64,000 nucleotides of DNA. It comes from Acanthamoeba lenticulata (taxonomy: Eukaryota; Discosea; Longamoebia; Acanthamoebidae). The notes under the pieces were generated by a model. The model was not told the origin of the DNA and did not search any database. It saw nothing but the letters and a program-made list of their open reading frames with translations. Made by a program: the position numbers and the translations under genes. The stretch covers positions 1-64,000 of the forward strand of contig NAVB01000031.1 in assembly GCA_002179805.1 (NCBI GenBank), in the 5' to 3' direction. Positions 10,107 through 19,700 of this stretch are shown one piece after another. How positions within the stretch are numbered: position 1 is the stretch's first letter; every line of letters starts with the position of its first letter.

Positions 10107-13100
10107 TCATCCTTCCTGTCCTCCTTCTTGACCACCTGGCGCCATCTCGCCTGCGCTAGGCGAGTCGTGTTGTGGCATTAATCGGAGTCGAGCCTCCTCT
10201 TTTGTGTGCGCCGCCTCTTCTTCTTCTTGTTGTTGGTGATGGTGGTGGCGGTGAGGGTCGCTCTCCGCTCGTCGCTGGTCGCCCTCGAGCTCGGCATGCC
10301 GCACCTCCTCGACCGCTTCTTCTTCTTCGCGGTCGTCCCGCACAGCCCCCAGACGGAGCTGACCGGCCTCTACCACCGTCGTCTCCTCTTCGTCGTCGTC
10401 CACAAGTGTGCCGACGTCCTCTTCTTCCTCCTCCTCCTCCTCGGGCTCGACCTCGGCCTCGGCATCCTCCTCCTCCTCTTCATCGTCCTCGGCCTTTTTC
10501 TTGCCCTTCTTGTCCTCGTCCTCGCTCGTGGCTTTTCGCGGTCGTCGCCGGCGTCGTCGCGGCGCCCCGCCCACCCTCGCGCCCGTCCCGACCGCCCACT
10601 GGTCGATCTTCTGGTAGATCGTGTGCTGCTCGTACGGCTTCGTCCTGTTGGCCCGGTTGACGTCAGCCAAGTTCAAAAAGAATAATGATTAAAAAATAAA
10701 TAAATTGAAAACAAACAAATAAATAAATGAAAATATCAAAGAATGTGTGGCGCGTACACGTAGTCGGTCATGCCGCCCTCGAGGGCGGTGGTGACCTGCT
10801 GCTTCCGCGAGTTGCCGGAGAGGCCGATGATGGGGATCGGCGCCAGCTGGAGCGCGCGCTCGCGCTCCCGGATGAGCTTCGTCGCGCTCATCCCGTCCAT
10901 CACCGGCTGCAGACACGCCACGCCACCGCAGGTCAGCTCGGCGCCCCGCACGACACGACACGACACACGCGCGCGCTTTGGGCGGGGGGGGGGCGAACCA
11001 TCTCGATGTCCATGAAGATGAGGTCAAAGTGGCGGCCCTTGGCCAGGTTCTCGAGGTAGGCGCTGAGGGCCTCCTCGCCGTTGTCGGCCGCCTCGCAGTA
11101 GTGGCCGCGCCGCTCGAGGAAGCGCATGATGACGCGCTTGTTGATCGAGTTGTCCTCGGCCACGAGGATGCGCTTGGGCGTCACCGGCTTGTTCTGCTCC
11201 CATGTAACGTCACGCCACGTCAGCCGGGCCCCGCGGAGCAGAGGAAGCGACAAGGGGGAGGGGGAAGGGCTCGAACCGAGTCCGCGAGGTTCGAGTCCGC
11301 GCGCTGGGCCTGCTTCAGCTTCTGGGTCTCCTTGGCTCTCCGGTACTGCATTCCATGAATTCATTCCACACATAAATTTGTTTTCTTGATCGAAAAATGC
11401 AAGGAATGTGGTGTGTAGCGCACCTCAGAGTACTGGGCGGGCGTGACGTAGCCGCAGACGACGTTGAAGAAGAAGGTCGACCCGGAGCCGGCCTTGCTGC
11501 GCACGCTCAGCGTGCCGCCCATCAGGTTCACGAGCCCCTTGGAGATCGACAGCCCGAGCCCCGACCCGCCGTACTCCCGATACGTCTTGTGCGACGCCTG
11601 CTCGTGTGCGTGTGTGCGCGCGTGTGTGCGTGTGCGTGGTTAAGCGCGTGTGCCCTCCGCGCGCGTGTGTGCGGTGGCGATGGCGGCGGACCTGGGAAAA
11701 GCGGTCAAAGATGCGGGACTGCTCCTCCTTGCTCATGCCGATGCCGGTGTCGTTGACCTCCACCCAGAGCTCGGTCTGGCCCTCGCTCTCGGCGAGCTCG
11801 GCCGAGGGCGGGCGGTGGGTGTAGGCCACCGACACGGTGATGCCGCCCCGGTGCGTGAACTTGATCGAGTTGGAGATGAGGTTCACCACCACTTGCATGA
11901 ACCTGTCCGGATCCCCGCGCACCACCAGCGCCGGATTCTGCGTGCGCGCGTGTGCGTGTGCGGTGCGTGTCATGACGTGTGTGCTCCGGAGCACACACGC
12001 GTGTGTGTGTGTGAGTGAAGGCGCACGTACGGGGTCCGGGGCGGTGGAGTCGGCGGGGAGGGGCTCCTTGACGCGGAGGTTGAGGCGCTTCTCCTGGATC
12101 TGCGACATGAACATGGACGCCGCCGAGTTGATGATGTCCATCGGGTTGAAGATCACCCGGTTGAGCTCGATCTTGTTGGCCTCCAGCTTCGACAGATGCA
12201 GCACGTCATCTGCGTCCAGTCGCACGCGTGCGTGTTTGAGATTCCATCGCATGCGATTGGAGGATTGATTCTTGATTGATTGATTGATTGTGGATTGGCG
12301 TACCGGTGATGACCTTCTGGTGCTTGGCGCAAGTGCTGATGGCGTCGACGCAGATCTCCATCTGGCGGAGGCTCTCCTTGACCTGCGGCTTGCTGGCCCA
12401 CTCGACCTCCTTGAGCTGCGAGCGCACCGTGGCCAGCTCGTCCTGAAGCAGCGTCACGTTGCCGTAGATTCCGTTGATCTGCCCCCCCCCCAAGCACATG
12501 AGCAAGGCCGCACGACACGACACGACACACGCGCGCGTGTGCGTGTGCGACGGAGGGGACACGCACGGGGTTGCGGATCTCGTGGCAGATGGTGTCGATG
12601 AAGCGCTCCTGCTTGACCCGGAAGGCCTCGGCCTCGGCGGCGCGCCGGCGCTGGTGCTCCTCGGCCTCGCGCACGGCCTGGAGGCGCTCGTTCTCGCGGC
12701 GGCGCTCCTCGGTCACGTCCCGGAACTCGACCACGGCCCCGACCGTCCGCCCGCCCTTGGAGAGCGGCGCCACGGCGCAGATGACGGGGAACAGCGACCC
12801 GTCCTTGCGCACAAACATCTCCTCGACCTCCTGCGCCGCCACCAGCTCCGCCGTCGAGTTGTCGATTGGACACTCTTCCATCTGCCGTTCCACCAGCGCC
12901 GCCGCCGCCGCCGCCACCACCACCACAGATCCCCGCCGTCACACGCCTGCTGGGCCGCGACATGAAGAAGGGGGGAGGGGGCACGCACGGGGTAGAACGT
13001 GTTGTCGGGCCGCTTCCAGTGGACGGCGTAGTGGAGAGGCTTGCCCTTGATCTCGTCCAGCGTGTAGCCGGTCACGCGCTCGGCGGCGAGGTTCATAAAG

Positions 13101-15576
13101 GTCGGGAAGCCCTTGTGGTCCATCATGAACAGGCACGAGGCCGCGTTCTGGGTGATGGTCTGCGTGATGTGCGCCTGGTACTCGAGCTCCTCGGCCGTCA
13201 GCCGTCGCTCGCTCTTGGCGCTCGTCTGGATCACCTCGAACAGCCCCCGCACCTTGCCTGTGTCCACGCCCCGCGCGTGAGCCCAGCGCGCGTGTGCGAT
13301 GCGTGCGTGCGGTGCGCGTGTGCGATGCGTGCGTGCGGTGCGCGTGTGCGGTGGGCGCGTGTGTACCGGAGGCGAGGTCGATGTCGGGGAGGAGGGTGGC
13401 CTGCATCTCCTCCTCTTGGTCGGCGTCGGGGGTGAACATGTAGGGCGGCAGGGGTGGCGGCGGCGGGACACGCGCCTGGAAGGACACCTGGCGGCCCTGG
13501 CTCACGGAGCTCTCGATGTGCGGCCGCAGGAGCTCTGTGGCAGCTTCCCCGCGCACCTTTTCGGCCAACCAGGGTGAGGCGATCGGCGGCGCAAAAATGA
13601 CAACAATTATGAAAACAATAATAAATAGTACAACAAAGATGTGCGAGCTAAACCGTCCCCGGAATCATCATTTTTGGAGCTTGATAAAAAAGAATAATAA
13701 ATAATACAAATTAAAAAGGAAACACCGGCTGCGACGTCACTCGACGTCACTCCCCCCGGGCCAACGAAAAATGAAAACGACGGAAAGAAAAAGAAGAACA
13801 CGGAGAGGGAAGAGAGGAGCGGGGACGCACCTCGGCAAGGCAGCGGCCGACGACTTTGTTGTTTTCGGACGAGTCGGCCGAGTCGTGTCGCTTGAGCTCG
13901 CCCGCGAAGCGAAGGCAGAAGGCCGAGTTGGCAAACGTGTAGACCAGGTCGGGGTACGACAGGCGCGCGATCATGACGCCCGGGAAGAGCTCGGCCAGCA
14001 CGTTGACCAGCGCGCGCTGCTCTTCCAGGCGCTGGGTCTGCCCCGCGCAGTCGTCCTCCGCGAGTTCCATCAGCGCGTTGGTCACTGCAGCCCCGTCCTG
14101 TGTGCTGCTCGGGTCCGTGGAGTTGAAAGCGCCGCCAGTCCGGGATCCTGCAGTTCCACGTTCGAAGCGCTAGAGCGTGAGTCGCCGTCGTTGTCGTCGT
14201 CGTGGCTGCCCACAACCTCTTCTTCTACTACTACTACTTCTTTCCTTGCTTCCCTCCACTTCTCCCTCTACGGCGTCTCGTCCTTGGTGCTCACTCACGC
14301 CTCTCGTGAAAAGAGGAGTGGCGCTGGTGGAGCTGCAGCTGGGCTGCCGTGCCGCCCCAACAACCTCCCTCTCGCTTTTCCCTCTTCCTCGTTCTCACCT
14401 CCCGCAAATCTAAAGGGTAGGTCCTGGCGAGCAGAAAGAATGCCAGCTATGCGAACAGAAAGCGAACCGCGCGCGTTTCAAATTTCGATCGCGGGCCGCG
14501 AAAAAGTGCGGTGAAGGCCCTTGGCAGAAGCCGGAAGCTGGCGGGAGGTGCTGATCACGGTTGAGCTGGAACAGCTCCGCCGAGAACGTCGTCGGTCCTC
14601 CTCTTGCCAAGGGCTCAAGAGATGTGGTTGGCCCGTTGGGGTCTCACCCGGGGGGGGGGGGCTTCGTACCGAAGTGGTTGGAGGGGAAGAGGCTGCCGTG
14701 GGGGTGGCGTCGGGCTGCCGCAGCCGCCGCGGCAGAAGCCAAGTAGCTGCGGGCCAGGCGCTGGCCGTCCTGCTCGGCCAGCGAGTGGCGGCGGTAGGCG
14801 CCGGCGCCCTGCGGCGGGATGAGCGTGCCGGACAGGAAGACGAGATGGCCGCGCCGCTTGGCCATCCATGCGATCCACAGCTGACTGCCGCCTTCGGTCA
14901 CCAGCCGACATTGCACGCGGATCTGGCGATGGTGATGGTGCTGCTTGGCGTCGTGGGGCCGTCGTGGGGTTGTTGTGGATGAGGGATCTTCCTCCTTCTC
15001 GCCGTCACAACCAAAGTGAGGGATGTCTTTGGGATCTTCTCCAGCAATGTAGTCGACCCTCGTCTGCCATGTCGAGGAGGAGGTCGAGCGGGACGGCGTC
15101 GAGTAGAGATCGTCGGTGTAGGCGGCGAGCGGGTCCAGCGCCCCAGACTGTTGTTGTTGTTCACCGGGAGAAGCGGGACCAGCGGGCCAGAGCCTTTCCA
15201 GCGGCAACTCGTCGTTTGCCTCGTTTCCGGGTTGTTGGGATGGTCGCGGTTGCAGTTCAATCGAAGAACGCTTGCCGTTCTGTCCGTTCATGGGCCCTCC
15301 GAGCACACGTTCCATCGAGGGCCAGTCTTCTTCCACGATGAAGGCCTGGAGCCTTACCTCGTCACTTCCGACAAGATTTTGAAAGTCCTTGGCTTGAACG
15401 GGCCAAGCGTGAGGTTGAACTCCATCAACGCCTATCGATTCTTCATCCGACCGTGGTTTGCCATATCCAGTCACCTCCCGAAAGGTATGGCTCGCCTGCA
15501 AGATGGTGCCACCGGAGAGGCTATTGACCACCACCATCATTTCCATGTACGGAGGCAGAAGATGGTGCCACTCCAT
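10107..15576 (-). CDS. Multi-PAS hybrid histidine kinase with receiver domain and acidic tail
   Basis: This is a eukaryotic hybrid sensor kinase that would autophosphorylate a His and pass the phosphate to its own Asp. Domain order: PAS-like N-terminal exon (15576-14667; ILQASHTFREVTGYGK); second PAS (about 14165-13830; YTFANSAFCLRFAGEL); third PAS/PAC (13262-12715; LFMMDHKGFPTFMNLAAER, then VGAVVEFRDVTEERRRE); HisKA with the H-box ERFIDTICHEIRNP (near 12580); HATPase with VVNLISNSIKFTHRGG, DTGIGMSKEEQSRIFDRFSQ and GGSGLGLSISKGLVNLMGG. Then comes the receiver: ILVAEDNSINKRV, phospho-Asp in FMDIEM (codon 11008-11010), GLSGNSRKQQ, and conserved Lys in DYVTKPYEQH, restored by splicing. No transmembrane helix is obvious, so a cytosolic sensor is inferred. 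The tail is acidic, then His/Gln-rich. Joining the N-terminal PAS exon needs an unusually long intron (about 14666-14171), so it could be a separate gene. Confidence 0.85.
10946..10975. repeat. 30-nt sequence shared by two introns of the hybrid kinase gene (copy 1)
   Basis: The sequence starts CCGCACGACACGAC and ends in alternating CG. An identical 30-nt copy lies at 12508-12537 in another intron of the same gene. Confidence 0.75.
12508..12537. repeat. 30-nt sequence shared by two introns of the hybrid kinase gene (copy 2)
   Basis: Identical to 10946-10975. It sits in the intron that directly follows the H-box exon. Confidence 0.75.
13288..13352. repeat. 26-nt tandem repeat, about 2.5 copies, in a kinase intron
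   Basis: The unit begins GCGCGTGTGCGAT, followed by GCGTGCGTGCGGT. Two full copies (13288-13313 and 13314-13339) and a partial third are present. It lies in the intron between the exon ending LPDIDLASG and the exon starting with GKVRGLFEVIQ. Confidence 0.8.
14171..14666. other. Long non-coding stretch inside the kinase locus
   Basis: These roughly 500 bases lie between the GTACGA donor of the N-terminal PAS exon and the CTCTAG acceptor before the next PAS exon. No family-like coding sequence is visible; the interval could be one long intron or an intergenic gap between two kinase-related genes. It includes AGT/AAG-rich simple sequence near 14220-14240 (minus sense). Confidence 0.45.
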
Positions 15577-15992
15577 GGCTGCTCCACCAGCTCTCACTCT
15601 CTCTTGGCCTCACCTTTCGTTTTTTCGAGGGTCCTTATCCCGTTTCGCTCTTTTCCCCCCGTCCTCGCCTCCTCTTCGTGTGTCCGCCAAACTTTGCCGC
15701 CCCAGAGCTAAAAACACCCCAACCGATTTGCAGGAAACACGCGAGAAAATCGAAAGAGAAAACGTATCTGGCTTTTTGCTCGGTCCATTGGGCGGTTTCG
15801 CGTGGGCCAGCGAGAAATGCGGTGGCAAGTGCTACGCAGGAATGTTCGTATCCTTAAATCTTGGATATGCGTTGCCATGACGATGAAGGCGGAATCGGAT
15901 TCGTTCACTTGGGTGTTCTTCCAGTTTCCCGCCAATGCGGTGCTGCATTTATTTTTCTCTTCCCGCACGTGCCGCGCTCTGTAAGCCGCGGT
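15577..15992. promoter_or_regulatory. Intergenic region upstream of the PAS/kinase gene
   Basis: These 416 bp separate the stop of the Erv1-like gene from the ATG of the PAS exon on the same strand. They should contain the kinase promoter. I see no clear TATA box and no coding sequence. Confidence 0.4.
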
Positions 15993-16643
15993 TTACGGGG
16001 AATGCTCCTCCTTGCCGTTGTGGAGGTCGCTGCCCCACCTCTCTAGCACTCGCTCACAGGGGAAGAGGGGCTTGCCCAGTTGCTGGTTCACTCGGTTGTG
16101 TGCTCGACACATCCACTGCGAAAACGCGTCGCGAGATTCGAGCTCGGGTGGAATCTCAGACAAGGTTTCCTCAAAGTCCTTCGCGCACACCTTGCACGGG
16201 TAGAGATGTGGGAAGAGGGAAAGGAAGGTGCGCATGCGCTCTTGATGCACTTCTGAGGCCTTGGGCGGATAGTGCGCCGCCATGCTGTGCAGCAAGGTCC
16301 AGCCAGCTTGACCGAGTTCGATTACGTCTGGTGCATCTTGCTTTTCCCAGTAGCCCTCCTCGTCGTAGTACTGTGTGTCCGCGCTGCTGTCCCCCTTGTC
16401 TTCTTCATCATTTTTTGTTGTTGTTCTGGCACTGTGTGCCGCGTCAGCAGCGTGTTGCTGCTTCACCTCTTCCCTTGCCTTACGCTCCCGTCCTTGTTCC
16501 TGCGATCGGAATCGTTTGCGAATGTCACTGCCGTAGAGGCCACCCGCTCGTGGCTTGCATGCTCCGCAATCCTCTTCGTCCGCACCACCCACAACGAGTC
16601 CTTCCTTTTGCAGCTTCTCCTTTATCTTCTGAAAGTGCTCCAT
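15993..16643 (-). CDS. Erv1/ALR FAD-linked sulfhydryl oxidase
   Basis: This enzyme reoxidises disulfide carriers in the mitochondrial intermembrane space (Mia40 in fungi and animals), passing electrons through FAD to cytochrome c. The gene is one intronless reading frame of 216 residues. Motifs: an N-terminal shuttle pair C26-G-A-C29; AGWTLLHSMAAHYPP (FAD-binding helix, from about residue 113); catalytic YPC150KVC153; WMCRAHNRVNQQLGKPLFPC, containing the FAD-binding HNxVN motif and the structural Cys pair. It ends with ERWGSDLHNG. The N-terminal CxxC is placed as in animal ALR. A charged, low-complexity segment (residues 40-90) separates the shuttle from the core. It is divergent from the RecQ gene with only 148 bp between start codons. 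Confidence 0.9.
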   Translation of the reverse strand: MEHFQKIKEKLQKEGLVVGGADEEDCGACKPRAGGLYGSDIRKRFRSQEQGRERKAREEVKQQHAADAAHSARTTTKNDEEDKGDSSADTQYYDEEGYWEKQDAPDVIELGQAGWTLLHSMAAHYPPKASEVHQERMRTFLSLFPHLYPCKVCAKDFEETLSEIPPELESRDAFSQWMCRAHNRVNQQLGKPLFPCERVLERWGSDLHNGKEEHSP

Positions 16644-16791
16644 CTTGAGTCACGATCTGTCTGGATTCGCGCTTTAAAATTTTTTTTCAGTTTCCTTGAA
16701 TTTCATCTACCCTACGAGTAAATTGCCAACCATCCAGCACTGCCGTACGGTCGGGGCGAGCCGGGCATGACCGATTAAAGGTCGAACAAGA
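16644..16791. promoter_or_regulatory. Short bidirectional promoter between Erv1-like and DCX-RecQ genes
   Basis: Only 148 bp separate the two divergent ATGs. The stretch contains a T8-10 run (about 16680) and is AT-richer than its flanks. It must hold both core promoters unless the genes have upstream exons. Confidence 0.5.
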
Positions 16792-19700
16792 ATGAAAAAG
16801 TTTTTCCAATGGCTTGCACCGCCCGGGCAAGGTGAGCAGCCACAATCAGATGAAAGATGGAGCGATGGCGGTGAGCACGACCAGTTGCCACCATGGAACG
16901 ATGCTTTGGAGCCAAAGGAGCAACCAACCCCTCCCTCCTCACCTCTTCTTTACAGCAGTCAAGAGGCACGTCCCTACGCGGCACTGGTGTAGTGCCTCCC
17001 CACACGCTCTCAAATCGCATCTTGTCTGGTGCGCAGGGCGTGCGAAAGATGCGAGTAACGCTGTTTATGAACGGAGCGCGCTCAGGCGGCAAAGTCATGC
17101 TGGTGCGTGCCCACCCTCCTAGAGGGCTGCCATACGCTTGGACCACAGAACCGACACACAACTTTGTCTGGTGCTTGCACAGTTGCGTCCAGAGGACACC
17201 TTGACTGAGTTCCTCGTGAACGCGGGCAAGAAGCTCGGTCTCACCACAGCAAAGCGCGTGTTCACCAAGTACGACGTAGAGCCCCCGAGGAGAAACTGGC
17301 TGTGCTGTGCTGAGCTACGCTTATGCATGCTTACGTGTTACATGTTCCTGCTTTGCAGAGATGGCGGTGAGGTTGATGACGTAGAGGAGATCAACCCGGA
17401 TGACGTGTTGTACATATCAATGGGCGAGGACTTTATCTCGCCAGCCCCGACAACGACTTCATTGTCGTCGTCCTCTTCTTCTGTCGTCAGCGCCGTCCCG
17501 GGCAGCGCGTCCAGTCCGAGCCCACTGGCGCCAGCTCCTTCAGCTCCTACATCTGCCCCAGAACTTCCACGACGGCCATCATCAGCACCAGCGCCATCAT
17601 CATCATCATCGACGCCCTCGCCCGCATCCTCATCGCTCTCGTTATCGTCGTCCTCCACCACCAGCGCATCGGTCACATTCGTAGAGGCAACACGACAAGC
17701 CCAAGTGGTGGGCCGCAGCCAGTACAGCCTGTCCCCCGAAGAAGAGGAGCGCTACCGCAAATGCCTGAAGACCTACTTTGGCTACTCCGCCTTTCGTCCT
17801 CTCCAGGCACCACACACAAATCCCCAGAGCAGAGATCTCGAGGCTGGTGCATTATCATTATGAGCATGACTACTGACTCCTTTACACTCCCTAGGTGGAG
17901 GTGATTCAAGCATGCCTGGAAGGCCGAGACTCCTTCCTGTGCATGGCCACCGGTGCTGGCAAGTCACTCTGCTACCAGCTGCCCGCCTTGCTGACCCAAA
18001 AGGTTGTCGCTGACTATGATCTCGTCTACTGTAGACGTTGTGGTTATGAGTTTTGACTTTCTCTTCATCTTCTTTTTGTACGAATAGGTGGTCATTGTTG
18101 TGTCGCCTCTCATCTCTTTGATGGTGGACCAAGTCCTCGCCCTGCAGCAGTACGTTTCTATGCTCCTTCCTGTCTTTCTTCTCCATACGCATGAACATTC
18201 CACAAATTTTTGAGAGACAAAGAACGAAGCGATTCCCACAATTTTTGTGGATCGGCGAGGCGTGAAGTGGGCTAAACTCCCCTGCCAAAAAGCGCCTCCC
18301 GTGGGCCCATCGCAGACAACCCCACCTTCTCTGTTCCTCTCCCGCTTCGCCCTCGTCGCTCGCGATCGTCGCGGACCGGCTTGGTTGTTGAGCTGGAGAA
18401 CAGGGCAGAGAGTGGCCGCCGCGCGCTTCCTTGTGGGGCGTGTGCGCAGCCATTGATGTGGTGGCTGTGCGGGAGGGATGACGAGAGTCTTTCTTGTCGC
18501 CCCTTGTTGCCGGTTGTCGTCGATCGCGGCTTCGGGTGAGAGTAACAGTTGAGTTACATAGTACGGCGCTGTTCCCTTCCCAGGCAGGCTGTCTCCATGG
18601 CTCCAACATTCACCTCTCTCGGACCAAAGAACAAACACGGATGAAACAAAATAATAATAATAATATACTATAATATTGTAATATAATATTGTATATAATT
18701 GTTATCAAAAAAACTTGAGCAATTACTTCGATCCTGCAGGGCCAACGTGAAGGCGTGCTTTCTGGGCAGCGCGCAGCGGGACGCCACGGTGGAGCGCGAC
18801 GCCTGCAACGGCCGGTTTAATCTGGGTGCGCCATTCCTCCCCTGTGCTGTGTGGGCTGAGGTGCTTACGGAATGCTCACCACGGCACTTATACACCACCG
18901 GCGTACAAGTCTACATGGCCCCGGAGAAGATCGTCAACATGCGACGGCAGCTGCAGGAGCTAGTCGACCGGCAGCTTCTGGTGCTGCTGGCCATCGACGA
19001 GGCCCACTGCGTCAGCGAATGGGGCCACGACTTTCGGTTCGTCTTCGCCACGCGTGCCAATCATGGAATTCTTTGCATTTTTGACCGAAATGATCTCTGG
19101 CCACAGGGCAGAGTACAGGGACCTGGGCAAGGTGCGCGGCTGGATCCCGTCGGTGCCCGTGATGGCTGTCACGGGCACGGCGACGGCCAGCGTCGAGGCG
19201 GACGTCATCGCCTCACTGGCCCTGCGCGACCCGCTCGTCGCCAAGTCCTCCTTCGCGCGTCCCAACCTCTTCTTCTCCGTCGCCCTCAAGTCCAACGACG
19301 TTGCAGCCGACTTCAAGAAGCTGCTCTTTCCCTCGTCCTCGACTTCATCTTCATCCTCATCCTCATCTCAGAAGACATGGGTCAGCAAGCGCAGCAATAC
19401 GCTGCAAGAGTCGGTCATCATCTACTGCTGCACCATCAAAGAGACCGAGAACATCGGTAGGCTGGCCTCTTCATCTTCATCATCATCATCATCATCATGA
19501 ACCGGTGCAGTTTGGATTGACTTGACATGCGTGGGGCCGCAGCGTCGCTGGTGCAGAGCATGGGCGTGCAGGCCGAGGTCTATCACGCCAATCTGGGTCC
19601 CCGGGTCCGCGAGGAGGTCCACAAGAAGTTTGTCACCGACCAGGCGCAGGTCATCGTCGCCACCGTCGCCTTTGGCATGGGCATCGGTACGTTACGTCGA

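Noticed and set aside
11290..11305. GGTTCGAGTCC, a perfect tRNA B-box-like sequence
   Set aside because: No A box, acceptor stem or anticodon arm at the right distance; it lies within the kinase gene at an intron/exon junction.
16792..16992. Reading exon 1 of the RecQ gene as a separate 66-residue protein
   Set aside because: A GTGAGC donor after the codons for PPGQ and a CAG acceptor at about 17035 join it in phase to the DCX exon; the 66-residue frame has no family.
17782..18638. Minus-strand open frames inside the RecQ locus
   Set aside because: They overlap a RecQ exon (Walker A) and its long intron; no similarity and no plausible promoter.
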